Shown in pieces: positions 38,530-48,132 of a DNA stretch of 64,000 nucleotides. Each line of letters opens with the position of its first letter. The stretch's first letter is position 1. The notes under the pieces were generated by a model that saw only the letters and a program-made list of their open reading frames with translations, searched no databases and was not told where the DNA came from. This stretch comes from CAVQBP01 sp963848195. Its GTDB lineage: Bacteria; Bacteroidota; Ignavibacteria; Ignavibacteriales; Ignavibacteriaceae. Position numbers and translations under genes: made by a program. The DNA lies in contig CAWKCY010000016.1 of assembly GCA_963848195.1 (NCBI GenBank), positions 496,001 to 560,000 of the forward strand. Direction: 5' to 3'.

Positions 38530-40161
38530 ATGGCAAAAAAACCAATAGATCCCCTTTCAAGCCCCAAATATATTTTAAATGGAAAAATTGTCACAATGGA
38601 TGAAAACTTTTCCATTATAAATAACGGCAATATATTTATTGAAAATGGTGAAATAAAATTTGCACTCGATAAAAAACAATCTTTTCCGGAAGAATTTAAG
38701 GATGCTCCATTGATAAAAACTGGCGGTACAATCTACCCTGGTCTAATTGAACTTCACAACCATTTAAGTTATAATATTCTCCCTTTATGGAATGTTCCTA
38801 AGAAATTTGAAAATCGTGATCAATGGGGAAAAATTCCTGAATATCGAAAACTAATTAGCGGACCCATGCAAGTATTAGGAAAAACTCCCGGATATGTCGA
38901 AGCTATTGTAAGATATGTTGAAGCTAAATGTTTACTAGGCGGAACAACTACCTCCCAGGGGATTGCTTTATTCAGCAATAACGGCATTCAAAAATACTAT
39001 AGAGGAATTATCAGGAACGTAGAACAAACTGATGATCCTGATCTTCCCGAAGCTCTTTCTAAAATTTCTGATGTTGAAGCTCAGGATGCAAATAAGTTTT
39101 TAAGCAGACTTCAAAAAGCCAACTGTCTGATCCTTCATTTAAGTGAAGGTGTTGATTCAAAAGCTCATAAACATTTTGAAGCCTTAAAGCTGCAAAATGG
39201 TGAATGGGCTATCTGGAATTCCCTTGCCGGAATTCATTGTGTCGCATTAACTAAAAGCGATTTTACAGTTCTAAAAGAATTTGGTGCCTCAGTAATCTGG
39301 TCCCCTTTAAGTAATTTGCTTCTGTATGGTGATACTGCAAGAATTAAAGATGCAAAAGATAGCGGAATCCTAATTGGGCTCGGCTCCGATTGGTCTCCCT
39401 CAGGAAGCAAAAATGTTTTCAACGAAATAAAAATCGCAAAATTATTTTCAAAATTTAATGGAGACATCTTTACTGATAAAGAATTATTAGAATTAGTAAC
39501 TGTAAATCCTGCAAAAATTCTTAAATGGGATAAAGTCTTAGGTTCAATAGAACCTGGCAAAAGAGCCGATCTTCTAATATTGAATGGGATTAAAGGCGAT
39601 CCTTATAAAAGATTTATCCAAAGTTCAGAAAAATCAATAAGCCTTGTTGTTATAAATGGAGTTCCAAGATTTGGATATATTAAGCTGATGAAAAATTTCG
39701 GTTCAGGTTCCGAAAATTGGAAAGTGGGAAATTCTCAAAGAATTCTAAACTTAAATCAGGACACACTTGATCCTGCAGTCGGTGCTATTTCCCTAAAAGA
39801 ATCAATGAATAGATTAAAAGATGGTCTAAAAAATTTATCAAAACTTTCAAAAGAATTAGAAACAAAAACCATCCCTTTAATGAGCTTAGGCAGTCCTGGA
39901 ACTACCAATTGGTTTTTAGTTCTAGATCATAATGAGTTGGAAGGTGAATCTCAAAGACCCCATTTACCCCTAAAAAATACAAATAAATTGACTGCAGAAA
40001 TGAAAATCCCTCTGGCATCAACCCCCATTTCCGAAATCGTAGAACCCATCGAATTAGACCCCTTAACAGTAAGCGACGATAAAAATTTCTTCAATAACCT
40101 GAAAAACCAAATTAATCTGCCCCAATATATAAAAACCGAGTTAAGGGATTTAATGAAATAA
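38530..40161 (+). CDS. Amidohydrolase-superfamily metal-dependent hydrolase (ATZ/TRZ-like)
   Basis: The 543-residue protein starts 21 bases after the UDG-like stop and is probably co-transcribed. It has the complete amidohydrolase ligand set: ELHNHLSYN (HxH, near residue 76), LILHLSEGVD, LAGIHCVALT and GLGSDWSPSGSKN, plus the terminal VNPAKILKW...PGKRADLLIL. This pattern is typical of ATZ/TRZ-type aminohydrolases acting on purine- or triazine-like rings or nucleoside derivatives. A C-terminal tail of about 150 residues (from 395) is unlike known members. No signal peptide is present, so it is cytoplasmic. The substrate is unknown. A link to nucleobase chemistry of the neighbouring UDG-like protein is speculative. 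Confidence 0.85.
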   Translation: MAKKPIDPLSSPKYILNGKIVTMDENFSIINNGNIFIENGEIKFALDKKQSFPEEFKDAPLIKTGGTIYPGLIELHNHLSYNILPLWNVPKKFENRDQWGKIPEYRKLISGPMQVLGKTPGYVEAIVRYVEAKCLLGGTTTSQGIALFSNNGIQKYYRGIIRNVEQTDDPDLPEALSKISDVEAQDANKFLSRLQKANCLILHLSEGVDSKAHKHFEALKLQNGEWAIWNSLAGIHCVALTKSDFTVLKEFGASVIWSPLSNLLLYGDTARIKDAKDSGILIGLGSDWSPSGSKNVFNEIKIAKLFSKFNGDIFTDKELLELVTVNPAKILKWDKVLGSIEPGKRADLLILNGIKGDPYKRFIQSSEKSISLVVINGVPRFGYIKLMKNFGSGSENWKVGNSQRILNLNQDTLDPAVGAISLKESMNRLKDGLKNLSKLSKELETKTIPLMSLGSPGTTNWFLVLDHNELEGESQRPHLPLKNTNKLTAEMKIPLASTPISEIVEPIELDPLTVSDDKNFFNNLKNQINLPQYIKTELRDLMK

Positions 40162-40630
40162 TTAGAATTATTAATCTAATCACCACCAATCTCCCCAGCA
40201 TAAACAACAGATAACACCCATAAACAACAACCAACCTCAATTCCTCCAGGTATCTGAAACCGTTTTGAAACCGATTTAATACCGTTTTAGATTCGTTTTG
40301 AAACCGTTCTACTTCCAGCATACTTCCGACAATTCTCCATTCTTTCAAGTTATAAACTAGTTCTATAAACCCACACTAAACTATGACGCACAACCCAAAT
40401 TACAGCCCACAGACAACAAACCACAAACAAAAACAACCCACAAACCAACAAACCATCTCTTTTCACCATACCCTGCTGTCCAACCACCAACCTCCCACCT
40501 CCCACCTCCAACCACCAATTTTGTTACACCTCTTATACCTTATGTTACAGTTCGGGTAGATAAACACATTTTGAAATACGATTTTTGACATAAATTGTTT
40601 TATCATATTAAAGTTTCGATTAGGTGAGTT
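40162..40630. other. Intergenic gap with 11-bp repeats and a G-poor tract
   Basis: The 469 bases hold an 11-bp-period tandem array at 40256-40310, listed separately. A C/A-rich, almost G-free tract follows from about 40380 to 40530, with ACCTCCC repeated near 40490-40510. The 3' end has TTGACA-like sequence at about 40585 upstream of the membrane-protein gene at 40631. No gene is visible. Confidence 0.6.
40256..40310. repeat. Five tandem copies of an 11-bp unit
   Basis: The units are GAAACCGTTTT, GAAACCGATTT, AATACCGTTTT, AGATTCGTTTT and GAAACCGTTCT, exactly 11 bases each. A second array of the same unit lies at 48294-48337. The period is close to one helical turn. There are no spacers, so it is not a CRISPR array. 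Confidence 0.85.
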
Positions 40631-43600
40631 ATGAAAATGTCTTTTGCATCATCACGACAAAGTCTTTTCCTCTTATTTGCTTTCCTCCTGGTAGCTGCAG
40701 TTTTTACAATCTTTTATTTTAAACAGGTGGATGACAGAAAAGATCAGCTTATCCAGCGCAACTTCCGTCAGCTGAACGCAATCTCTACTGCAATACAATC
40801 AAAAGTAAACGGATTAGTAACGGTAATCTCAACCGCTATTAATGATAGTAGCAATTCAAATTCTATAAAATCAACACTGGATGATTTAATAATAGGTTGG
40901 GACAGTATTAAAGTAGATTCTATAAAAAATTACACTGCTAAATATAATTCAGTAATACATTCTAATAATTCGGACAATTCTAAACAAAATAATTTCAATA
41001 CCCTTAGCACCTGGTTTGAAGTAAGAAATGATTCACTAATTATAGGCATGGCTAAGAAGTTTGCTGATTATAGAGTAATGATAAAAGTTAAAGGTATTGA
41101 TGAAATCATCGCAAAGAAAAAAAAGCAGAATTTGTTCGATGATTTTTTCATTGCTTCAAACGATGGTAAGGTTAAACCCTCATCAAAGACAATGAGCATA
41201 TCCACCATAAAAAAAGTTATTGAACTGAATAAAAAAGATAGTGTGAATTTTTCTGATATTTCTACAAGCGATGCAATTGCTAAATATACTCTCGGTGGCG
41301 AAGAATATCTTCTTTTCATTCATCCGACCAGGCTTTTTGCTCAACTAATGAATAGTGAATGGATAATTTGTGGAATAATCAGAGCCGATGAATTCCAATC
41401 CGAATCTCAAGCCGTTTCTGCTAATGCTATTCTCATTTTTATTGTTGTTATTATCCTTATCGCTCTGTCCTGGCCCCTCCTTAAATTAAGGTTTGCAGGT
41501 AAATATGAACATATACGTACTGCTGATATAGTTCTTGCATCTCTATCCGTTTTATTTGGTGCAGCCATTTCAACTCTTATCCTCCTCGATATTTTTGTTT
41601 CAATTCATCAAGATAACATCGTTGATAATAAACTTAACTCACTTGCCGTCAATCTTTCTAATAATTTTTTTACGGAGATTAGAAAAATAGATAAGGAGCT
41701 TGATTCCTTATCTAAACATTCTGATACACTTAAAACTAAACAGTATGGATATTTAAATTCTGTAAAAGATGCAGCACAGTATCCCTACTTTGATATGGTT
41801 GTATGGATAGATTCTGCTAATGGAATGCAGAAATGTAAACTGTTGATGAAAAACAAAAAAACTCCTTTTGTCTCACTTCAAAATAGGGACTATTACAAAA
41901 ACGTTGTCAATCATAATTTATGGAATATTGACAGTCCTGATGAAGGAATATTCATTCAGCCTGTCGTTACCTGGACTACCGGCGAATTTACTACAACTCT
42001 TTCAAAGGAAGTTCGTCTCGGTGATACTACCTATGTTGGTGCAATCGATTTTATCCCCTTATCGGTTTATTCTCCTGTACTTCCCAGAGGATACTCGTTC
42101 TGTATAATTGATAACAATGGACAGGTCATGTTTCATTCCAATTCAGATCTGAATCTACTCGAAAACTTTTTCGATGAGTGTGATAATTCTGGTTTTATTC
42201 AGACTTCAGTAAAAAGCAGAGTCGAAGAGTATTTCAATACTGATTACTGGGGAAAAAATATCAAAGGATTTATTTATCCTTTGAACAGTTTGCCATGGTC
42301 CATCATCACAATGTATGATGACGATATACTTATTGGAAATAATGTGGTAATTACTTCTCTCTCATCCACTCTGTTCCTCCTTTATCTGATCCCGTTCTTT
42401 GCATTCTTAATGATTTTTATGACTCTCAAATCATCTTATAGAAATTCAATTTGGCCGCAGTCAGATAAAAATAATATATATTTAAAATTGACGATAACAT
42501 TTATAACCTTTTCCTTAATATTAATCATTCATTATTTAGTATCACGAAATTTGAATAATGCATTTATCGTAACCTGGCTCTATCCCCATTCTGCCGTTAT
42601 TTTTAGTATTATTTTATTAATTACTAAGCTGAGAAAATATGAAATCAAAGATGATAAGAAATTATCTATACTCTTTTTCCTTATAGTTATTATCGATGCT
42701 GCTTTGATCTATTTAATATTAACCGAAGCAAATGTCTCCTGGAAAAATACATGGCTCGTTTTTCTTATCTGGTTTATAGTAAGTCTGCTGACTGCCTGCT
42801 TTTTGTTGAATATGCCCTTTCTTAAAGATTTTAATTCGAAAGTAAAAAAATATTATGAACATCAGACTCACGAAAAAACAATTAGGAAAACTACTAAGTT
42901 ATATTCATTGGCATTTACAAGCTTCCTTATTTTGGGAGCTGTTATACCTGCTGTAAGCTTTTTTAATATATCTTATCGAACTGAAATAAAATCAAATATA
43001 AAACAAATACAAATGGATTTTAATGAAAAGATGAAAGAGAGAGAAATTAAGATTAAAGAAAAATATAAAGCTGACGCCTACCATAATTGGGATTCATTGA
43101 AATCTCTCAGATTAAAAAATTCTTTGGATATTTATTTACCCCAAAATACCGCAAGAATTACCTTTGCAAATAATAAAGATACATGTTTTGGTTCGATATC
43201 ATCCTGGCTTGATACTGCTGTTATTTCTGAAATAATCCCGAGGTTTCATCAGGCAAACATAAATACTTTAACTTCTATTCCGAAACCATGTTTTTCGAAT
43301 CGTACAAACGATTCTTTAATGTCAATTATCTCTGTTCAAAATACAGAGCCAAAAGTTGCAGGAACTGATTCAATTCAGGCAATTGTCACTAAAATTCCTG
43401 ATTTAAATGAAGCCTTCTTATCAACTGCATCAAATGGTAAACTTTTACTTAAATTGTTCTCTTTATTATTTATACTAATCTTTGGATTATATTTTTTATA
43501 TTCAATTATTTTATACATAACAAAAAGCGCATTTCTAATTAATGCAAATGATCTCTCCTGTTTTCTAAAAGATAACTGTCTTATAAAAGAAACTTCGGGT

Positions 43601-44752
43601 AATGTTTTACTCCTTACAGATGATAAATGTCTAATAAAAAAGATTCATAATGAAATCATATGCTATGAAAAAGAAAGTGAAGTTAAATCTGAAGTAATTC
43701 ATATAAATTTTTCAGAATCATTAAATAAAGACAATTTAAAAGCAAAAAATCACATTATAGCGAGAGATTTACCAATGCCTTCATTAAAAGAAGAAGGAAC
43801 TAATCTTAAAAGGATAGTTATAATAGATGATTTTGAATATGGCTTTACGGATCCCGAAATAAATTCAAAAAAGCTTACATTTCTTGAAGATCAGCTTTAT
43901 GTTAAAAATAATAAATTAATAGTCTTATCAGCGGTTAACCCAATCGGAGGATTTAGCTTAAATCTGCCCAATGAAGATAATAATATCAAACAAAAAACAT
44001 TAAAAAGATGGGAAGACATTTTTTCAGGTTTTGTCTCTTTATCCTGGTGCTATAATCAAAACGAAATTCATCTATCTTCCGGTGAATCTAAAAACCAGCC
44101 GGTTAGTTATAAATCATTTTATCGTTTTCTCAAATCAATCTTTAACCCTGCCTCTTCAACTGAGAATTTAATTGAAAGAGAATTATGTAATAAGATTGTA
44201 TTGAATTTTCATCCTGAATTAAAGTCAATAGCCTTAAAATTAAGTAAAATTAAAAATGAAACTCTGGAAGAAAAGAATCTGGACGAGTCTGCTGTTTTTG
44301 ATATAGCTATGGAAAGAACCCGCTCATATAATCAGCACCTTTGGGATTTATGTTCTATACACGAAAAGCGGGTATTAACTCGATTAGTTAAGGATAGATT
44401 GGTATCTATTTCAAATATTAAAATTGTGGAATCATTATTGAGACGCGGACTAGTAAAAAGAGAGCCCAATCTCAAACCCTTTAATTTATTCTTCACTCAA
44501 TTTATCAGAGAAGCTGATTTTAATGAAGAAGATTATCTCGATAAAAAAGACCTGCAGAATGGATGGGCATTGTTCCGCATCCCTATCATATTAATATTTC
44601 TGGGAATTATTTTATTTTTATTTTCAACACAGTCAGAAATCTACAAATCAACACTAGCCCTTATCCCAACAATCACAATCCTAATTCCTTTCCTCTTAAA
44701 ATTACTAGGAATGTTCCAATCCAAACAATCAATCTCAAAAGGAAGTGAATAA
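40631..44752 (+). CDS. Large membrane sensor with Cache-like domain and degenerate NTPase-like domain
   Basis: The 1373-residue protein has about twelve membrane segments: near 11-30, 263-285, 298-322, 573-598, 617-637, 645-666, 677-698, 706-730, 757-780, 938-964, 1325-1345 and 1348-1366. Three extracytoplasmic regions lie between them. The second (330-570) looks like a double Cache ligand-binding domain (SLQNRDYYKNVVN, GYSFCIIDNNGQVMFHS). The cytoplasmic part (965-1320) resembles a STAND/AAA-type domain. It has a hydrophobic strand plus DD at 1061-1067 (RIVIIDD) as a Walker B-like site. The Walker A position (GNVLLLTDDKCLIKK) lacks GxxxxGK[ST]. A winged-helix-like segment follows near 1230-1290. 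Function is unknown; signal-controlled regulation is inferred. Confidence 0.6.
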   Translation: MKMSFASSRQSLFLLFAFLLVAAVFTIFYFKQVDDRKDQLIQRNFRQLNAISTAIQSKVNGLVTVISTAINDSSNSNSIKSTLDDLIIGWDSIKVDSIKNYTAKYNSVIHSNNSDNSKQNNFNTLSTWFEVRNDSLIIGMAKKFADYRVMIKVKGIDEIIAKKKKQNLFDDFFIASNDGKVKPSSKTMSISTIKKVIELNKKDSVNFSDISTSDAIAKYTLGGEEYLLFIHPTRLFAQLMNSEWIICGIIRADEFQSESQAVSANAILIFIVVIILIALSWPLLKLRFAGKYEHIRTADIVLASLSVLFGAAISTLILLDIFVSIHQDNIVDNKLNSLAVNLSNNFFTEIRKIDKELDSLSKHSDTLKTKQYGYLNSVKDAAQYPYFDMVVWIDSANGMQKCKLLMKNKKTPFVSLQNRDYYKNVVNHNLWNIDSPDEGIFIQPVVTWTTGEFTTTLSKEVRLGDTTYVGAIDFIPLSVYSPVLPRGYSFCIIDNNGQVMFHSNSDLNLLENFFDECDNSGFIQTSVKSRVEEYFNTDYWGKNIKGFIYPLNSLPWSIITMYDDDILIGNNVVITSLSSTLFLLYLIPFFAFLMIFMTLKSSYRNSIWPQSDKNNIYLKLTITFITFSLILIIHYLVSRNLNNAFIVTWLYPHSAVIFSIILLITKLRKYEIKDDKKLSILFFLIVIIDAALIYLILTEANVSWKNTWLVFLIWFIVSLLTACFLLNMPFLKDFNSKVKKYYEHQTHEKTIRKTTKLYSLAFTSFLILGAVIPAVSFFNISYRTEIKSNIKQIQMDFNEKMKEREIKIKEKYKADAYHNWDSLKSLRLKNSLDIYLPQNTARITFANNKDTCFGSISSWLDTAVISEIIPRFHQANINTLTSIPKPCFSNRTNDSLMSIISVQNTEPKVAGTDSIQAIVTKIPDLNEAFLSTASNGKLLLKLFSLLFILIFGLYFLYSIILYITKSAFLINANDLSCFLKDNCLIKETSGNVLLLTDDKCLIKKIHNEIICYEKESEVKSEVIHINFSESLNKDNLKAKNHIIARDLPMPSLKEEGTNLKRIVIIDDFEYGFTDPEINSKKLTFLEDQLYVKNNKLIVLSAVNPIGGFSLNLPNEDNNIKQKTLKRWEDIFSGFVSLSWCYNQNEIHLSSGESKNQPVSYKSFYRFLKSIFNPASSTENLIERELCNKIVLNFHPELKSIALKLSKIKNETLEEKNLDESAVFDIAMERTRSYNQHLWDLCSIHEKRVLTRLVKDRLVSISNIKIVESLLRRGLVKREPNLKPFNLFFTQFIREADFNEEDYLDKKDLQNGWALFRIPIILIFLGIILFLFSTQSEIYKSTLALIPTITILIPFLLKLLGMFQSKQSISKGSE

Positions 44753-45197
44753 TGCTCTATAAAGCATGTGTGATTATTATTAACCAATTTATCTACTGAA
44801 GGTAGACAGTTTTAACTGTTGGAAATTATCCTCTCTAAATAATTCTTGACCTTGTAGAGGTCAAAATTATTGTAGCACCATCCTACACATTACCCATAAA
44901 TCCTTGTATGACCTTGTAGAGGTCAAATTATTGTAGTCGTATACCCCGCATAATCAATAAATCCTTGTAGAGGATTTACAAAATCTCTATCTCCCTCACA
45001 GTTCTCAAACAATGCAAAATACAGTCACAGCGATAGTAATACAACAATAAAACAATCTAACCTTATTTCCCGTTAAACCTGTAACCCACAACTACCAGGT
45101 AACACAACCTTTTTACATTATCCCTATGTACCTACCCACTTGCTGACAACTATAACCATCGTACCTGCCTTCATCCTTTTGTAATTTGAAATATACT
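44753..45197. repeat. Intergenic region with three TTGTAGA-loop hairpins
   Basis: This 445-base gap contains TTGACCTTGTAGAGGTCAA (44846-44864) followed by AATTATTGTAGCACC. A second TGACCTTGTAGAGGTCA (44909-44925) is followed by AATTATTGTAG. The third, AAATCCTTGTAGAGGATTT (44959-44977), has different stem bases but the same loop. The right part (45045-45180) is C/A-rich and G-poor. No gene is visible. Confidence 0.85.
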
Positions 45198-46340
45198 TTA
45201 CGCAAGTAAGTTTCCAATCGCAACTCCAATAAAAGTAGCAATAGCGTACCCCAGCGTACCGCAAAGCACTGCCGGTATTACAAGATCCTGCCATTTCTTT
45301 GCAACAGCCATTGCCGCAGCAGTTGTTGGACCCCCCATATTTGCATTCGATGCGATAACAATCTCAGCAAGATCAAGCTTAAAGATTTTACTCACTGTAA
45401 GAATAAATAAAAGATGTACCAGCAATATTACACCGGCAAAAAAGAATAACACTGGTCCAACTCTTAAAACTACATAAATATTTGCACTCGCTCCGATAAC
45501 CACAAAAAATACCTGCATTAATAAAGAACCAATCTGATCAGCTCCTTCAATAGTACCTATTTGATTTGGAAATACAGTGGCTAGAATTACTACTATTGCT
45601 GTTATTATTAATATCCCGCTCCCTTGTATACTTATCAGACTTGACAGCTTGAAGCCAACAGCACAGATTGTCAAACCGGCAGCCAGGCCTTTTGCCATAT
45701 TAAATAAATCAGGCCTTTTCATTTCCTCCATTATTATCTCATCCTCTGCTTCTGCTGCCTTATCATCATGTTTTGTAGGATACAATTTTTTAAGGAACCC
45801 GCTTGAAGGGAGCGCAAAAAGTATTACGAAATAAGCCGCCATAACAAGGTTATCTGCTGCAACTCCTGCAGTCAATAAATCCCCTGCATGCAGATGAAGT
45901 GCAGCTGCAGTTGCAACATAATTCATCGATCCGCCTATATATGTTGAACAGAAAATACCCGCAAGTTTCCAACCTTCAGGACCCAGAGAAAATATTTCAA
46001 AAGAAATAAAAGTTCCTATAATAGTGCCTATTGCTCCAATGACAAAAGCAATTAAAGTCGGACCCGCCTCCTTTATAATCTTCCTAAGATTAGCTTTAAA
46101 TAATAAAAGCGGTATTGCCAGAGGAACCAGGTACGACCATACCATATCATACGCCGGAGCTTCAGTTGGAATTATCGAAAGGTTTGAAAGAACAAAAGCA
46201 ATAACAATCGCTATTACTACTGCCGAAAGTTTTGAACCGATTTTAGTCCTTTCAGCCCACAAGCTGAATGCAGCAACAAGAAAAAGAATCCCCCAAATCT
46301 CCCAATGATCATTAGCATTTATAAGTGTTCCTCCAAACAA
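45198..46340 (-). CDS. DUF819-family integral membrane protein
   Basis: The 380-residue protein has ten or more hydrophobic segments and matches DUF819. Family strings are LVPLAIPLLLFKANLRKI, FCSTYIGGSMNYVATAAAL, GVAADNLVMAAYFVILFALPS and IASNANMGGPTTAAAMA. Translation appears to start at a TTG (46340), with GAGGT upstream; an in-frame stop lies just before. DUF819 proteins are predicted secondary transporters or permeases with no fixed substrate. It is isolated, flanked on both sides by repeat-rich spacers, so no operon partner helps to define its role. Confidence 0.88.
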   Translation of the reverse strand: MFGGTLINANDHWEIWGILFLVAAFSLWAERTKIGSKLSAVVIAIVIAFVLSNLSIIPTEAPAYDMVWSYLVPLAIPLLLFKANLRKIIKEAGPTLIAFVIGAIGTIIGTFISFEIFSLGPEGWKLAGIFCSTYIGGSMNYVATAAALHLHAGDLLTAGVAADNLVMAAYFVILFALPSSGFLKKLYPTKHDDKAAEAEDEIIMEEMKRPDLFNMAKGLAAGLTICAVGFKLSSLISIQGSGILIITAIVVILATVFPNQIGTIEGADQIGSLLMQVFFVVIGASANIYVVLRVGPVLFFFAGVILLVHLLFILTVSKIFKLDLAEIVIASNANMGGPTTAAAMAVAKKWQDLVIPAVLCGTLGYAIATFIGVAIGNLLA

Positions 46341-46433
46341 CTCTACCTCATGTTATTTATTAAAAAAAATAAGATATGTAATATGAAGATATGATTTTAT
46401 TTCAATAAATTCTAAAACTTGTAAACAATTCTA

Positions 46434-46670
46434 ACCCCTCCCCCTCTCCTTACTAAGGCTTACTAAGGAGAGGGGGCCGGGGGGTGAGGTTTATTAATAT
46501 TTTCACACAGCCTCTTGAGGTCTGTGTCTATATTATTAACTAATTTATCTACTGAAGGTTAACGGATTTATCCAGCACATAATATCTGTGACCTAAGTTA
46601 GTGCCCGATTTTTATAAAATGTACCCGTTAAATATTCCTTTGACCTTGTAGAGGTCAAATTATTGTAGCA
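46434..46670. repeat. Hairpin repeats upstream of the DUF819 gene
   Basis: Within the gap 46341-46758, CCCCTCTCCTTA and TAAGGAGAGGGG pair across 46441-46475. CACACAGCCTCTTGAGG follows at about 46504, and TTGACCTTGTAGAGGTCAA with trailing ATTATTGTAGCA lies at 46640-46670. The last unit is nearly identical to the one at 44846. Nothing else is recognisable in the gap. Confidence 0.83.
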
Positions 46671-46758
46671 CAATTCTCAAAGGTTACTCTTTTGGGATTT
46701 GATTCATTAATAATTTGAGATTTATTTGTTATTTGTCTCTTGTCATTTGGAATTTACC

Positions 46759-47476
46759 CTATATTGCTTTATTATAAATTTTTACTCCCCTATATTTAAC
46801 CACCAGCTCATCATTCGAAATCCTTAATATTTCAATTCTTTCCTTTTCTCCTATCCCTGTAAAAGAAATAAATTTTTCCCCTTCATCAACTTTCCATGTC
46901 CCTTTCAAAAATGAACCGTTTTTTCAGTACTTGAGTATAATCTCCGTTTCCAAAAAAATATCTTTTACAGCCTATCAAAGCACCTGCCTGACTTGAAATA
47001 TCTTCATTATTTGAATCAATCAATTTATAAGTTTCCCATATATGAGTTGTAAGTGAAGATAACATCGGATCATTTTTAACAGCTTCTGATTTTACAGATA
47101 CCTTAAACTGTAGCTCAGTTATAAACGGAGTAATATAAACTACAACCCTAAAAAATATTAAAAGAGCGATGAGAGTATTAATAACAGCCATACTATAACG
47201 AAAAATCTTATTATTAATTTTTCGGAACAATATTGAATTCGTAAATAGCGTAGCACTTCCGATTATTGCTCCTATAAAACCTCCGAATATTCCTAGAAAA
47301 AATGGAAAGACAATTAAAATATATTCATACCATGTCAATGGATTCACTATTTCAATTCTATCGCCGTTTATAAATAATTCAGGTATAGCATCCAGGAGTC
47401 TCTGCTTTAATTTTATTTCTTCATAATTCGCGTTATCATTGTATACATGATATATTTTAGTCCTTTTTATAATTGC
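46759..47476 (-). pseudogene. Truncated membrane protein with lipocalin-like C-terminal domain
   Basis: The frame is open from 47476 without an ATG (a GTG exists at 47347). It reads KRTKIYHVYNDNANYEEIKLKQ, then LLDAIPELFINGDRIEI, two membrane segments (ILIVFPFFLGIFGGFIGAII; YSMAVINTLIALLIFF) and a region with GNGDYTQV. Near 46920-46930 an A-run causes a one-base shift. The protein continues as NGSFLKGTWKVDEGEKFISF to a stop at 46759, which looks like a small lipocalin or copper-resistance-like beta-barrel (NGDYTQ...GTW). The 5' end is missing, abutting the FadL fragment at 47489. I do not recognise a named family for the whole. Confidence 0.6.
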
Positions 47477-47488
47477 CTAAATATTTAT

Positions 47489-47637
47489 CTAAAATGAACT
47501 AAACGCATACCCCAATTCAACCTGGAATTGGCTCATCTTTAATTCAATTGTCTGAGCACCTGGTGCTTCCATCTGATTGGCACCCGTTACTGAAACAGCC
47601 GGTGCATACATCAATCCTAAATTGAGCTCATTACCCT
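47489..47637 (-). pseudogene. 3' fragment of a FadL/OmpP1-type outer-membrane porin gene
   Basis: About 49 codons read NELNLGLMYAPAVSVTGAN, then QTIELKMSQFQVELGYAFSSF and a stop at 47489. That is the C-terminal end of FadL/OmpP1-like long-chain fatty-acid porins, closing on an aromatic residue as barrel proteins do. An in-frame stop lies at about 47635. Nothing upstream restores the remaining 350-400 residues, so it is a remnant. Confidence 0.7.
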
Positions 47638-47649
47638 ATTCAATTCTTT

Positions 47650-48132
47650 GGAGAAGCCAAGTGTTATATGGTTTTGAACTACTGGCGGGGCAAGCATATT
47701 AAACATAACTTCACTTTCCTGGATTGGTTGGGTATTATATGATCATGTCTATACTCTTATGGGTTAGAGAATCAATATTCCCGTGCTGTAGTCGAGAAAG
47801 GGAACCAGTCTGCTCAAATGCTTCTCAAGGAAGTATTTAAAGTAGTAGATAAAAAATGGAGAGGGATTGGAGTCATTCCTCAAAGCGGACTTCAGCTTAA
47901 AGAGGAATATTATAATTATGATGCCGAAAAAATATTCGATGTCGAAGATATTCAGGTAAATGAATCTTCCTTATGTATAGCAGGAGAAGTTTTACTGGGA
48001 ATCAAAAAACCTATTCATTGCTCTGCATTCGGCAAAGAATGTATTCCCGAACATCCTCTTAGAGCCCCAATGGTTTCCAGCGAAGGAGCCTGCGCTGCCT
48101 ATTTCCGCTACAAAAATGTTAGTTTAAAATAA
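47650..48132 (+). pseudogene. hypD: C-terminal remnant of hydrogenase maturation factor HypD
   Basis: The frame 47818-48132, extended upstream to about 47785 (ENQYSRAVVEKGNQSAQ), matches the HypD C-terminus. It has WRGIGVIPQSGLQL, YDAEKIFDV, then CSAFGKECIPEHPLRAPMVSSEGACAAYFRY, with the conserved Cys, SSEGAC and FR motifs. Upstream pieces in other frames (YGFELL; GYYMIMSILL) correspond to the preceding HypD region. HypD needs about 360 residues; only about 150 are here and they are frameshifted. HypD carries the Fe(CN)2CO ligand scaffold for [NiFe] hydrogenase with HypC. No other hyp or hydrogenase gene is in the window, so this is a stray fragment. Confidence 0.82.

Noticed and set aside
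44846..44978. Rho-independent terminators for the sensor gene
   Set aside because: The stems are AT-rich, not followed by T-runs, and identical units occur in non-terminal places, so they fit a repeat family better.
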